A DNA stretch of 64,000 bases from Mucilaginibacter sp. OK268 (GCF_900103125.1 NZ_FNJV01000001.1:1363211-1427210); one strand, 5' to 3'. Numbered from the stretch's first letter, positions 7,590-16,400 are shown. Notes: generated from the sequence alone by a model not told the origin. Numbers and translations are program-made.

Positions 7590-10076
7590 ATGTTAGAATT
7601 TGCTGAAATTGAACATACCGATCGTAAAACGCTTTTTGCCGAAGTGATTTTACCGCTGGCAATTTCAAAAAATTATACCTACCGGGTTCCGTACGAGCAA
7701 AATGACGCCATCGCTATAGGCAAAAGGGTAGTAGTGCAGTTTGGTAAAAGCAAGCTCTATACCGCTATTGTTAAAGAGATAAGCACCCTTGCACCTGAAA
7801 AATACGAGGCGAAATATATTATTGAGATCCTGGACGATCAGCCTGTAGTAACCCCTCATCAGTTGAATTTCTGGCAATGGCTGGCTGATTATTATATGTG
7901 CAATATTGGTGAGGTGATGAACGCGGCATTACCCGCCGCCCTGAAACTGGCCAGCGAAACCCGCATTGTACTCAATAAAGAGTATGATATTGACCGATCA
8001 ACCCTTCACGATAAAGAGTTTCTGATCGTAGAGGCCCTGGATATCCAACCAGAACTTACCGTAAGCGATATTGCCAAATTACTTGGGCAAAAAACGGTAA
8101 TGCCTATTCTGAAACTGATGTTCGAGAAAAACATCATCCATATATCTGAAGAGGTAAGCGAACGTTACAAACCTCGTAAGCGTACTTTTATTACACTGAA
8201 CCCGGTTTATAATCACCCGGATAATTTGCGTGAGCTTTTTCCGATACTGGAGAAACGTGCCCCCAAACAAGCCGACGCACTGCTAGCCTATATTAAATTG
8301 GCAAGGCATCAAAAAGCCATCACCAAGAATGAGTTGATTGAAGAAAGCGGTGCCGGCGAATCGAGCATTAAATCGCTTATAGAAAAAGAGATCCTGATAG
8401 CTGAAGAAAAAAATGTGAGCCGCCTGCATTTTGAGGAAGAAGAACTGAACAGCAATTTTGAGTTAAGCGAACAGCAAACCGAAGTGCTGCAAAGTGTGCG
8501 TACGCAATTCCAGGAGAAAGATGTAGTACTATTGCATGGGGTTACCTCATCGGGCAAAACACAACTATATATCAGGCTGATAGAAGAAATGATACGTAAC
8601 GAGCGGCAGGTACTTTACCTGCTGCCCGAAATTGCGCTCACCACCCATATTATTGAACGGCTGCGCCTATATTTTGGCGCCGACATTGGCGTTTATCACT
8701 CCCGGTTTAACGACAATGAAAGGGTGGAGGTTTGGCAAAAAGTGCTGAACAATGATTACAAGGTGATATTGGGCGCACGGTCGTCGGTTTTTTTGCCTTT
8801 TAATGACCTTGGTCTTATTGTGGTTGACGAAGAGCACGAAACCTCCTACAAACAGTTTGATCCGGCTCCGCGGTATAACGCCCGTGATGCAGCCATTTTT
8901 CTGGCCAATACGCACCGGGGGAAGGTATTGCTGGGTTCCGCTACACCATCATTCGAAAGTTATTTTAATGCCCGTACCCATAAATATGGTTTTGCCGAGC
9001 TCACCGAACGTTACGGCGGTGTACAACTGCCCGATGTGCAGGTAGTGAGTATTAGTCACGAAACCAAGCAAAAAACTATCCAATCGCATTTTACCAGTGT
9101 GTTGATGGAAGGGATCAACCAGGCCTTGATCAATAAGGAGCAGGTTATCCTGTTTCAGAACCGGCGTGGTTATGCGCCGGTGCTCATGTGTAAAATATGT
9201 GCTTATACGCCAAAATGTATTAATTGCGATGTGAGCCTTACCTATCATAAAAGCAGTGGCAAATTGCATTGCCATTACTGCGGTTATAAAGAGGATTCGC
9301 CATCTGTTTGTCCGGCTTGTGGCTCAACACATCTGGAATACAAAGGTTTTGGTACCGAGAAGATAGAAGATGAATTAAGCCTCTTGCTACCCGAAGCGCG
9401 TATTGCCCGGATGGATTTGGATACTACCCGTGCCCGCAACTCGCTGCAAACCATATTGAACAACCTGGAAGAAAAAAAGATAGATATACTGGTAGGTACC
9501 CAAATGGTAGCCAAAGGGCTTGATTTTGCCGATGTAACCCTCATAGGGATCATTAATGCCGATAGTATGCTTAAATTTCCGGATTACCGGGCCAACGAAC
9601 GCAGTTTCCAGATGCTGGCACAGGTGAGTGGACGGGCCGGGCGAAGGGGCAAACGGGGAAAAGTGGTGATACAAACCTACGATCCCAATCACCGGGTTAT
9701 TAAGCAGGTGATCGCGAATGATTATAACGATCTGTATTTTACAGAAATGGAGGAGCGTAAAAGCTTTAAATATCCACCGTTTTATCGCATCATCAACCTG
9801 GATATTAAACACAAAGATCCCGACGTATTGTACAATCAGGCCAATTATCTGGGTAATGAGCTTCGCAGGCATTTTGGCGAGCGGGTAATAGGTCCCGAGT
9901 CACCATTGATCAGCCGTATCCGAAATTATTATATCAAATCAATCATGCTCAAATTTGAGCGGGATGGCATTTCTATTGTTAAGGCCAAAGCTATATTACG
10001 GGATGCGATAAGCCAGTTTCAAACTACCAAACTAAGCAAGGGTAGCATTATTCAGCCCGATGTTGATCCGTACTAA
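7590..10076 (+). CDS. priA: Primosomal protein N' (replication restart helicase PriA)
   Basis: 828 residues. The 3'-DNA-binding domain leads. Walker A is GVTSSGKTQLY near residue 316 and the DExH box is VVDEEHETSYKQ near 411. The zinc-binding insertion lies at about 533-575 (CKICAYTPKCINCD, CHYCGY, CPACGS; eight cysteines). Helicase motifs V/VI follow (GTQMVAKGLDF, QVSGRAGRRGKRG). PriA recognises stalled forks and reloads the replisome by unwinding 3' to 5'. All catalytic and zinc residues are present. Confidence 0.97.
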   Translation: MLEFAEIEHTDRKTLFAEVILPLAISKNYTYRVPYEQNDAIAIGKRVVVQFGKSKLYTAIVKEISTLAPEKYEAKYIIEILDDQPVVTPHQLNFWQWLADYYMCNIGEVMNAALPAALKLASETRIVLNKEYDIDRSTLHDKEFLIVEALDIQPELTVSDIAKLLGQKTVMPILKLMFEKNIIHISEEVSERYKPRKRTFITLNPVYNHPDNLRELFPILEKRAPKQADALLAYIKLARHQKAITKNELIEESGAGESSIKSLIEKEILIAEEKNVSRLHFEEEELNSNFELSEQQTEVLQSVRTQFQEKDVVLLHGVTSSGKTQLYIRLIEEMIRNERQVLYLLPEIALTTHIIERLRLYFGADIGVYHSRFNDNERVEVWQKVLNNDYKVILGARSSVFLPFNDLGLIVVDEEHETSYKQFDPAPRYNARDAAIFLANTHRGKVLLGSATPSFESYFNARTHKYGFAELTERYGGVQLPDVQVVSISHETKQKTIQSHFTSVLMEGINQALINKEQVILFQNRRGYAPVLMCKICAYTPKCINCDVSLTYHKSSGKLHCHYCGYKEDSPSVCPACGSTHLEYKGFGTEKIEDELSLLLPEARIARMDLDTTRARNSLQTILNNLEEKKIDILVGTQMVAKGLDFADVTLIGIINADSMLKFPDYRANERSFQMLAQVSGRAGRRGKRGKVVIQTYDPNHRVIKQVIANDYNDLYFTEMEERKSFKYPPFYRIINLDIKHKDPDVLYNQANYLGNELRRHFGERVIGPESPLISRIRNYYIKSIMLKFERDGISIVKAKAILRDAISQFQTTKLSKGSIIQPDVDPY

Positions 10077-10094
10077 GGAGGATACTCTACAACA

Positions 10095-10238
10095 CGTCAT
10101 TGCGAGGAGGAACGACGTGGCAATCCCCGATTAGCCGATCCGCCTTGTACAGTTAGGGATTATTAATGTCGTTAATTTTCTTTAAAAGTATTAATGAGCT
10201 CCCTTCGGTCGGTTGTCCACGCTATCGCAGCAATGACG
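10095..10238. repeat. Dispersed palindromic element of the GTCATTGCGAGG family, copy 1
   Basis: Begins CGTCATTGCGAGGAGGAACG and ends CGCAGCAATGACG, so its ends are inverted copies. It fills most of the priA-pcm spacer. Related copies lie at 39354-39452 and 57289-57369, with a half copy at 63763-63772. The middle is unrelated between copies. Confidence 0.8.
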
Positions 10239-10359
10239 TACGTTTTTATATAGTATTAATCATCTAAACTTTTTTATTGGTTAAGGCATAATGAATTACC
10301 CATCTCCACGTTATCCGCATCCTCCAAATGCTGAAATTCCTGCTAACTTTGCCGTATAA

Positions 10360-11019
10360 ATGGCTTATAAGTATATTGATAATTACCGCGAAAAAGGTGC
10401 CCGTAAACGATTGGTTGACATCCTGCGAAAAAAAGGTATCCAGGATGAAGAGGTGTTGCTGGCCATAAGCAAAGTACCGCGCCACTACTTTTTTGATGAA
10501 ACTTTCTGGAACCAGGCTTATAGCGATATCGCTTTTCCGATAGGTGAGGGACAAACTATATCTCAGCCCTATACCGTTGCTTATCAAACCGAATTGTTGC
10601 ACATTCGCAAAGGAGATAAAGTACTGGAGATAGGCACGGGCTCGGGTTATCAAACCTGTATATTAATGGAGCTTGGTGCTAAAGTTTATACTATTGAGCG
10701 CCAAGAAAAGCTGTTCGAACGAACACGGTTCATCCTGCCCGAAAAAATGGGCTACAAGCCCCACTTCTTTTGCGGAGATGGCTCCATAGGCAAGGCCGAA
10801 CACGCGCCCTACGATAAAATTATTGTAACTGCCGGCGCACCTACCGTACCTGATGTACTGCTGAAACAACTAAAAATAGGTGGCATACTGGTAATCCCGG
10901 TAGGCGACGAAGAAACCCAAAAAATGGTAACCGTACTCAAAGTTGCCGAGCATGATTATGAAAAAATAGTGCTGGATACTTTCAGGTTTGTACCGTTGGT
11001 AGGGGATAAAGCTTGGTAG
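10360..11019 (+). CDS. pcm: Protein-L-isoaspartate O-methyltransferase
   Basis: 219 residues. SAM-binding motif I is KVLEIGTGSGYQTCILMELG near residue 86. Upstream, VPRHYFF and the family signature AFPIGEGQTISQPYTVAYQT are intact. PIMT methylates isoaspartyl residues in damaged proteins so they revert to aspartate. It is convergent with smpB, separated by a strong hairpin nested inside another inverted repeat. Confidence 0.95.
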   Translation: MAYKYIDNYREKGARKRLVDILRKKGIQDEEVLLAISKVPRHYFFDETFWNQAYSDIAFPIGEGQTISQPYTVAYQTELLHIRKGDKVLEIGTGSGYQTCILMELGAKVYTIERQEKLFERTRFILPEKMGYKPHFFCGDGSIGKAEHAPYDKIIVTAGAPTVPDVLLKQLKIGGILVIPVGDEETQKMVTVLKVAEHDYEKIVLDTFRFVPLVGDKAW

Positions 11020-11026
11020 ATGTGCA

Positions 11027-11180
11027 GATGTGCGGATTTCAGATGTGCAGATGAAATCTCACATGATAAATAGATAAAATAAATGTAGTGCTTTAATCAT
11101 AAAATGAAAAGCCCGACTTGGTTAAAGTCGGGCTTTTCATTTTATAAAGAATCATCTGCACATCTGAAATCCGCACATTC
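11027..11180. repeat. Nested inverted repeat built on the word CAGATGTGC, around a terminator
   Basis: The arm at 11027-11054 (GATGTGCGGATTTCAGATG and on) is repeated inverted at 11152-11178, nearly perfectly over 27 bp. The arm itself repeats GATGTGC twice. A bidirectional terminator sits in the middle. The same word builds an inverted repeat between the convergent genes at 60583-60672. Confidence 0.8.
11101..11143. terminator. Bidirectional rho-independent terminator, pcm / smpB
   Basis: Perfect 19-bp stem (11101-11119 with 11125-11143), core AAGCCCGACTT...AAGTCGGGCTT, five-base loop GGTTA, A-tract before and T-tract after. It lies between convergent genes. Confidence 0.9.
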
Positions 11181-11190
11181 AAAAGAGGGG

Positions 11191-11646
11191 TTACCGTTTC
11201 ATCGCCCGGTCCATTTCAACTTTGGTGTCGCGCTCTTTTAGGGTTTCGCGTTTGTCAAATGTCTTTTTACCCTGGGCCAGTCCGATCTCCAGTTTGGCAA
11301 AACCTCGCTCGCTAATGAACAAGGCCAGTGGCACAATGGTCAAGCCTTTTTCTTCGCCGCGGGTCAGGAGTTTTTTGAGTTCTTTTTTGGTGAGTAACAG
11401 CACACGATCGCGCTTAGCCTCGTGATTGTAAAACGATCCGTATGAATATTCTGATATATGCAGGTTGCGTACGAACAGTTGGTTATTAATAAAAGTGCAA
11501 AAAGCATCATTGATGTTAGCCTTGCCCTCCCGTATCGACTTTATTTCGGTGCCTAATAATTGAATGCCGGCTACATACTTATCCAGTATATGGTATTCAA
11601 AATAAGCCTTCTTGTTTTTTATATATATTTTATCCTGAGTAGTCAT
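11191..11646 (-). CDS. smpB: SsrA-binding protein SmpB
   Basis: 151 residues. It starts with KNKKAYFEYHILDKYVAGIQLLGTEIKSIR (family N-terminus EAGIxLxGTEVKSxR), keeps the GEEKGLTIVPLALF core and ends in the basic tail KKTFDKRETLKERDTKVEMD that lies in the mRNA channel. SmpB delivers tmRNA to stalled ribosomes for trans-translation. The tmRNA gene itself was not found here. Confidence 0.96.
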   Translation of the reverse strand: MTTQDKIYIKNKKAYFEYHILDKYVAGIQLLGTEIKSIREGKANINDAFCTFINNQLFVRNLHISEYSYGSFYNHEAKRDRVLLLTKKELKKLLTRGEEKGLTIVPLALFISERGFAKLEIGLAQGKKTFDKRETLKERDTKVEMDRAMKR

Positions 11647-11713
11647 GTTTTCCTTTCGGTGAGGTGCAAATTTACGTAAAATTTTGCCTTTAGTAATTCT
11701 GAATATAATGAGG

Positions 11714-11799
11714 CAAGACTTACGAAGTTTAACTCATTGTTATTGGTTTTTTAATGGATTCGTTGAGGGTTTCACCGTTTTAAAACTTCCTAAGTCTTG
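11714..11799. repeat. Inverted repeat of the ACTTACGAAGTTT family downstream of mntH
   Basis: CAAGACTTACGAAGTTT (11714-11730) and AAACTTCCTAAGTCTTG (11783-11799) pair with one mismatch around a 52-base loop. The same arm occurs as tight hairpins at 37411-37441 and 52017-52047. Here it lies just past the mntH stop (minus strand) and may serve as its terminator. Confidence 0.65.
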
Positions 11800-11813
11800 A
11801 GGAGGAGAGATTG

Positions 11814-13697
11814 TTATCTGCTGGGCTTTACCACCAACACTGGCACATTAACCATGTGCCTTACGGAGTTTACGGTTGTGCCAAAAATAAGGTCTTTAAG
11901 TGCTTTGTGACCGTGCGAGCCCATCACTATGAAATCAACACCTTCTTCATTCACTATCTTAGCGATAGCACTTGCCGGGTTACCGTAGCCAATTTGAGCT
12001 TTTGCCTTATAACCCAGGTTTTCCAACGCGGTTACATACTGATTGAGGTTGTCTGCATCACTTTGGGTTTCGCTATCCATAACCTGTTTACCATAGTAGC
12101 GTGCACCGGCAGTTTCCACTACGTGGATCAGGGTATAATTGGCTCGTTTACCACCCTGCATAATGGCATGCCGTAAGCAGTCATTATCATTTTTTGAAAA
12201 ATCGATGGTAATGGCTATGTGTTTGTAGATAATGGCATCAAGTTCAGTAATAGCGCTTGCAATACCATGGGGCGCGTAAACCGGCTGATCTTTATGCTTA
12301 TATAGCATCGGCCTGAAAAATACATATATCAGCAGTGCCGCTACACCAATTACGATGGGAAAAACCAGGGCATAGATCCAGATAGCCGAGGATGGGTACT
12401 CTTTTATCCAGTCAAATAATTGTTGGTATACCAGCTTGGCATTCAAAGCAACGATAAGGACGGCACAGATCCAGGCCAGTACTTTTACTTTAAGGCTGAT
12501 AGCAAACTTACCCATCCGTTTCTTATCAGATGTAAAGTGGATGAGCGGGATAACCGCGAAGCCCAGTTGCAGGCTCAATACCACCTGGCTTAATATGATA
12601 AGGCTGCCCAAGCCCGCCTCACCAAAATAAATAATAGTGAATACGGCCGGTACAATAGCCAGCACGCGGGTAAGCAAACGGCGTAACCAGGGTTCAATAC
12701 GCAGGTTAATGTGACCTTCCATAATAATTTGTCCGGCGAGGGTGCCTGTAATGGTTGAACTTTGTCCCGAGGCGATCAAGGCGATGGCAAAAAGCACAGG
12801 GGCAACCCGGCCGAAAATATGTTCCAGTAATTTATAAGCATCCTGTATCTCGGCAACTTTAAAATAACCGTTCTTATAAAACGCGGTGGCTGCCAGTATC
12901 AGTATAGCTGCGTTCACCAAAAAGGCCAGGTTAAGCGCGATAACAGTATCAAACAAGTTAAATTTAATAGCTGATTTAATGCCCACATCTGTACGGGTGA
13001 TCTGCCTGGTTTGCACCAGCGAGGAGTGCAGGTACAGGTTATGCGGCATTACTGTAGCGCCAATAATACCAATAGCAATGTATAGCGACTCGCCACTCAA
13101 ATTACCCGGGGCAAAACCTTTGGCAATTTCAACTACGCTGGGGTTCACAATAAACATTTCGATTAGGAAGGATAGCCCTACAATAAATATCATGGATATA
13201 ATAAAACCTTCCAGTTTACGCATGCCCTTGTTCATTAGATAAAGCATGAGGATGGTATCGGTAATGGTAAGCGATACACCCCATATCAATGGTAGATTAA
13301 ACAGTAGTTTTAAACCGATGGCCATGCCGATGATCTCGGCCAGATCGCAGGCTATAATGGCTATTTGGGCCAGTATGTACAGCCAGAAGTTTACAAAGCG
13401 GGGATAGGCGTTTTTGGATGCCTGCGCCAAATCGAGCCCGCGAACGATACCCAGGCGCGCGCTCAATGATTGTAAAAGGAGTGCTATCAGGTTGGAGGCG
13501 AACAATACCCATATCAGCTTATAGCCAAACGCACTGCCGCCGGCAATGTCGGTTGCCCAGTTGCCTGGATCCATATAACCCACACTAACCAGATAGGCGG
13601 GCCCCAGGAAAGCCATTATTTTGCGCCAGCCCGTTTTGTTTTCGGTGGTAACCGAACTGTGTACGTCTCCTAATGATTGATTGTGGTTATCGGTCAT
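11814..13697 (-). CDS. mntH: Nramp-family divalent metal transporter fused to a C-terminal universal stress protein domain
   Basis: 627 residues, about 200 longer than a plain Nramp transporter. Residues ~30-480 are the LeuT-fold permease: the metal-binding TM1 motif DPGNWATDIAGG is at 43-54 and the TM6 motif MPHNLYLHSS near 215. Residues ~487-627 form a UspA domain starting YKHIAITIDFS and ending with the ATP-binding motif GSHGHKALKDLIFGTTVNSV (G-x2-G-x9-G-T). Nramp proteins import Mn2+ or Fe2+ with protons. The cytoplasmic USP tail may sense nucleotide (inference). The start overlaps the stop of the DtxR-type regulator by four bases, so the pair is co-translated. Confidence 0.93.
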   Translation of the reverse strand: MTDNHNQSLGDVHSSVTTENKTGWRKIMAFLGPAYLVSVGYMDPGNWATDIAGGSAFGYKLIWVLFASNLIALLLQSLSARLGIVRGLDLAQASKNAYPRFVNFWLYILAQIAIIACDLAEIIGMAIGLKLLFNLPLIWGVSLTITDTILMLYLMNKGMRKLEGFIISMIFIVGLSFLIEMFIVNPSVVEIAKGFAPGNLSGESLYIAIGIIGATVMPHNLYLHSSLVQTRQITRTDVGIKSAIKFNLFDTVIALNLAFLVNAAILILAATAFYKNGYFKVAEIQDAYKLLEHIFGRVAPVLFAIALIASGQSSTITGTLAGQIIMEGHINLRIEPWLRRLLTRVLAIVPAVFTIIYFGEAGLGSLIILSQVVLSLQLGFAVIPLIHFTSDKKRMGKFAISLKVKVLAWICAVLIVALNAKLVYQQLFDWIKEYPSSAIWIYALVFPIVIGVAALLIYVFFRPMLYKHKDQPVYAPHGIASAITELDAIIYKHIAITIDFSKNDNDCLRHAIMQGGKRANYTLIHVVETAGARYYGKQVMDSETQSDADNLNQYVTALENLGYKAKAQIGYGNPASAIAKIVNEEGVDFIVMGSHGHKALKDLIFGTTVNSVRHMVNVPVLVVKPSR

Positions 13698-14347
13698 AAA
13701 GCTATCAGTAAGTTATTGGCCGCTTCGCGGCTGATATGAATTTCTTTTTTGTTTTCAATTTGTAAGATCATGGAATGGTCAAACTCTACAATTTCCATGA
13801 TGGATATTTTTTTCCCGAGCGTAAGCTGCTGTTTTTCGAGATATTGTAAAAAAGATGAGCTGTGATCGCGCACGCCGGATATGGTGCCGCTGTCGTTTAC
13901 CCTTAATGCGGATATGGGCGTCAGCTCCGACGCGTTAAACCGGCCATTACAGTCGGGGATAGGTTCGCCATGCGGGTCATGCTGGGGGTAGTCCATAAAC
14001 TCATCAAGCCGGTCAATCAGCTCTGCCGATGATATGTGCTCCATCTCTTCGGCCATATCATGTACCTGGTCCCATTTAAACTTGAGTTTCTCCACTAAAA
14101 AATACTCCCAGAGCCGGTGTTTGCGGATAATATTCACGGCTATCTTTTCGCCCGATGGGGTTAGGCTTACGCCCTGATACCGGGTATAGTTGATCAGGGC
14201 TTTATCAGACAGTTTTTTTAGCATATCCGTTACCGACGAAGCCTTGGTGTTTAATGACGCCGCAATTTGATTAGTGCTCACATTTTCGGCATCAATAGAC
14301 AGGTGATAGATCGATTTTAAATAGTTTTCCTCGGCTAACGTATTCAT
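13694..14347 (-). CDS. DtxR/MntR-family metal-dependent transcriptional regulator
   Basis: 217 residues. The N-terminal winged helix (NYLKSIYHLS, AASLNTKASSVTDMLKKLSD) is followed by the metal-binding and dimerisation domain (AEEMEHISSAELIDRLDEFM, PQHDPHGEPIP) and a C-terminal SH3/FeoA-like domain. Regulators of this type repress uptake genes when loaded with Mn2+ or Fe2+. It is the first gene of a two-gene operon with the Nramp transporter. A palindrome and a TAGATTTG element lie immediately upstream; if that is the -7 element, the mRNA is almost leaderless. Confidence 0.92.
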   Translation of the reverse strand: MNTLAEENYLKSIYHLSIDAENVSTNQIAASLNTKASSVTDMLKKLSDKALINYTRYQGVSLTPSGEKIAVNIIRKHRLWEYFLVEKLKFKWDQVHDMAEEMEHISSAELIDRLDEFMDYPQHDPHGEPIPDCNGRFNASELTPISALRVNDSGTISGVRDHSSSFLQYLEKQQLTLGKKISIMEIVEFDHSMILQIENKKEIHISREAANNLLIAL

Positions 14348-14352
14348 TTATA

Positions 14353-14386
14353 CAAATCTAATAAAAAATTTAGACTTATCTAAATT
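14353..14386 (-). promoter_or_regulatory. Promoter and palindromic operator of the mntR-mntH operon
   Basis: On the minus strand TAGATTTG (14360-14353) fits the TAnnTTTG element. Directly upstream, AATTTAGA-CTTA-TCTAAATT (14367-14386) has perfect 8-bp arms and covers the spacer and -33 zone, as expected for repressor binding. Pairing with the DtxR-type protein is inferred from position and symmetry. Confidence 0.65.
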
Positions 14387-14440
14387 ATGAAAAACGCGGG
14401 AAATATATTTTTGTTGAATTACTTTTAAGAGAAATATAAT

Positions 14441-14469
14441 TTTGTGAACAGAGGAAAACTGTATATTTG
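14441..14469 (+). promoter_or_regulatory. Promoter of the Lrp/AsnC gene
   Basis: TTTG (14441-14444), 17-base spacer, TATATTTG (14462-14469), an exact Bacteroidota consensus. It fixes the start codon at 14489, because the upstream in-frame start at 14444 lies inside the promoter. Confidence 0.65.
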
Positions 14470-14488
14470 CGTACATTATTGTAACCTG

Positions 14489-14959
14489 ATGGCTGCGGAA
14501 TTAGATAAAATCGATCTTCAAATACTTAAGATATTACAGGAAAACGGAAGAATAACCAACCTTCAACTTTCAAACGAGATAGGGCTTTCACCAGCACCAA
14601 CCTTAGAACGCGTACGTAAGCTGGAAAATGCCGAGTACATCAAGAGCTATCATGCCTTGGTTGATGAGGAAAAACTAGGCTTGGGTATCAAAACCTTTAT
14701 ACAGATATCGCTTGACTTTCATCAGAAAAATACCATTCAAACATTTTTGGATGAGATCAAACACATTAAAGAGGTAACCGAGTGTCACCACGTAACCGGC
14801 CAGTGCGATTTTTTACTGAAAGTTTATGTGCGCGACATTAAATCATACGAACAACTGATCATGGAAAAGATAAGCCGCATCACGGTAGTAAAAACTTTCC
14901 AAACCATGATGATCATGTCAACCAGCAAAAAGGAACCGATTGTTCCGTTGGAATATTAG
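14489..14959 (+). CDS. Lrp/AsnC-family transcriptional regulator
   Basis: 156 residues from MAAELDKIDLQILKILQENGR. The helix-turn-helix (TNLQLSNEIGLSPAPTLERVRKLE) is followed by the RAM/AsnC ligand-binding domain with HHVTGQCDFLLKVYV, the typical GxxDxxL effector loop. Such proteins assemble as octamers and respond to amino acids. It is divergent from mntR with about 140 bases between starts, and no target gene can be named from context. Confidence 0.93.
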   Translation: MAAELDKIDLQILKILQENGRITNLQLSNEIGLSPAPTLERVRKLENAEYIKSYHALVDEEKLGLGIKTFIQISLDFHQKNTIQTFLDEIKHIKEVTECHHVTGQCDFLLKVYVRDIKSYEQLIMEKISRITVVKTFQTMMIMSTSKKEPIVPLEY

Positions 14960-14978
14960 TTGAAAGAGAAGCAAGAAG

Positions 14979-15052
14979 TTAGAGTCAAGAATCAAGATAA
15001 AAGTGTCAAGGTTCTTGACTTTTGTTTTTTAGCTCTTGATTCTTGACTCTAA
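14979..15052. terminator. Long hairpin between the convergent Lrp and ung genes
   Basis: TTAGAGTCAAGAATCAAGA (14979-14997) and its exact reverse complement (15034-15052) form a 19-bp stem. The loop contains a second pair (GTCAAG/CTTGAC). It sits between two convergent 3' ends and is built from the repeated word TCAAGA. Confidence 0.7.
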
Positions 15053-15068
15053 TTTCTTGACTCTTTCC

Positions 15069-15746
15069 TTAGCCTATCTGCCAATTTATCGGTTTTTTAC
15101 CTTCTTTTTCTAAGATAGCGTTGGTTTTTGAAAATGGTTTGCTGCCGAAAAAACCACGGTCGGCAGAGAAAGGAGAGGGGTGGGGCGATTTTAGGATAAA
15201 ATGTTTCTTCTCATCAATCAATGCTGCTTTTGATTGCGCGAATGCTCCCCAGAGTATAAATACAATGCCTTCCTTTTTGTCAGATATGGTTTTGATCACC
15301 TCATCAGTAAACTCCTCCCAGCCCTGCTTTTGATGCGAACCCGGGTTACTGGCTCTAACCGTTAAAGTAGCGTTTAATAATAGTACACCCTGTTTGGCCC
15401 ATTCTTCGAGGTTACCATGTGCGGGTATTTTAAATCCGGGGATATCGGTTTGTAATTCTTTATAAATATTGATGAGTGATCGGGGAGTGGCGATACCTTT
15501 TTGTACCGAAAACGAAAGCCCGTGGGCCTGGTGCGCGCCATGGTACGGATCCTGGCCCAATATCACCACTTTTACATCGTCAAAATGAGTGGTGTTAAAC
15601 GCATTGAAAATTTCGCTGTTTTTGGGGTAAACTACCTGACCTGCTGCCTTTTCTTTCTGTAAAAAATCCTTGAGTTTTATCATGTAGTCTTTCCCAAATT
15701 CAGCCTTCAAAACTTCCATCCAGGAGGGGTCTAATGCATTTGCCAT
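15069..15746 (-). CDS. ung: Uracil-DNA glycosylase (family 1)
   Basis: 225 residues. The water-activating motif is VVILGQDPYHG near residue 66, with HGLSFSV next to it. The DNA-intercalation motif HPSPFSADRGFFG is near the C-terminus. Ung removes uracil from DNA as the first step of base excision repair. Full length, with all motifs intact. Confidence 0.97.
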   Translation of the reverse strand: MANALDPSWMEVLKAEFGKDYMIKLKDFLQKEKAAGQVVYPKNSEIFNAFNTTHFDDVKVVILGQDPYHGAHQAHGLSFSVQKGIATPRSLINIYKELQTDIPGFKIPAHGNLEEWAKQGVLLLNATLTVRASNPGSHQKQGWEEFTDEVIKTISDKKEGIVFILWGAFAQSKAALIDEKKHFILKSPHPSPFSADRGFFGSKPFSKTNAILEKEGKKPINWQIG

Positions 15747-15818
15747 AAATATTGATATAATGTTGATTAAGCGTACAAATTAACGGATATTTGTACTCAA
15801 TATATAGTATCATAAATT

Positions 15819-16370
15819 ATGTCAAATATTGTAAGGCTAATTATAGCCTGTGTATTATTCGGTGCGGCGGTTGCGCTTTGTGCCTTTGGATTTTGGGGCT
15901 GGGGAATTTTAGTTTTGTTTTTAGGCGGTATTGTGCTGTTGAGCTTCTTCTTTAACGAGAATATGATCATATCGCAATTTTATCTGCGTAAAGAAAACTC
16001 AGAAAAAGCCGAAGCCTGGTTAATGAAGATCACTGATTACGAAAAACAGCTGCATAAAAACCAGCATGGTTATTATAACTTACTCATAGGTTTGGTTGAA
16101 TCGCGCAAGGCGCCTATGAAATCGGAAAAATACTTTAAGAAAGCGCTTCAGTTGGGCATGAAAATGTCTCACAATACGGCTTTGGCTAAATTGAGCCTGG
16201 CAGGTATCTCTATGGCCAGACGTAACAAACGCGAGGCGCAAATGTACCTTTCAGAAGCTGCAAAAGATGATAAGAATAAATTACTGGCCGAGCAGATCAA
16301 GATGATGAAAGGACAAATGGCTCAAATGGATAAGCAACAGGTAGTAAGGGGCGGATATCGCCAGTTCTGA
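15819..16370 (+). CDS. Small membrane protein with TPR-like helices, unknown function
   Basis: 183 residues. Two close hydrophobic segments occupy about 5-47. A soluble helical part follows with tetratricopeptide-like pattern (EKAEAWLMKI, HGYYNLLIGLVE, SEKYFKKALQLG, ALAKLSLAGISMA, REAQMYLSEAAKDD). It ends in a polar GGYRQF tail. TPR-type domains mediate protein contacts; no partner is evident. A single gene, ending at a hairpin shared with the next minus-strand gene. Confidence 0.72.
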   Translation: MSNIVRLIIACVLFGAAVALCAFGFWGWGILVLFLGGIVLLSFFFNENMIISQFYLRKENSEKAEAWLMKITDYEKQLHKNQHGYYNLLIGLVESRKAPMKSEKYFKKALQLGMKMSHNTALAKLSLAGISMARRNKREAQMYLSEAAKDDKNKLLAEQIKMMKGQMAQMDKQQVVRGGYRQF

Positions 16371-16400
16371 TCTGGAAAGAAAATAAAAAGGAATAAAATA

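Noticed and set aside
9387..9872. 161-residue minus-strand frame inside priA
   Set aside because: It lies wholly opposite the conserved helicase C-domain of priA; a shadow frame.
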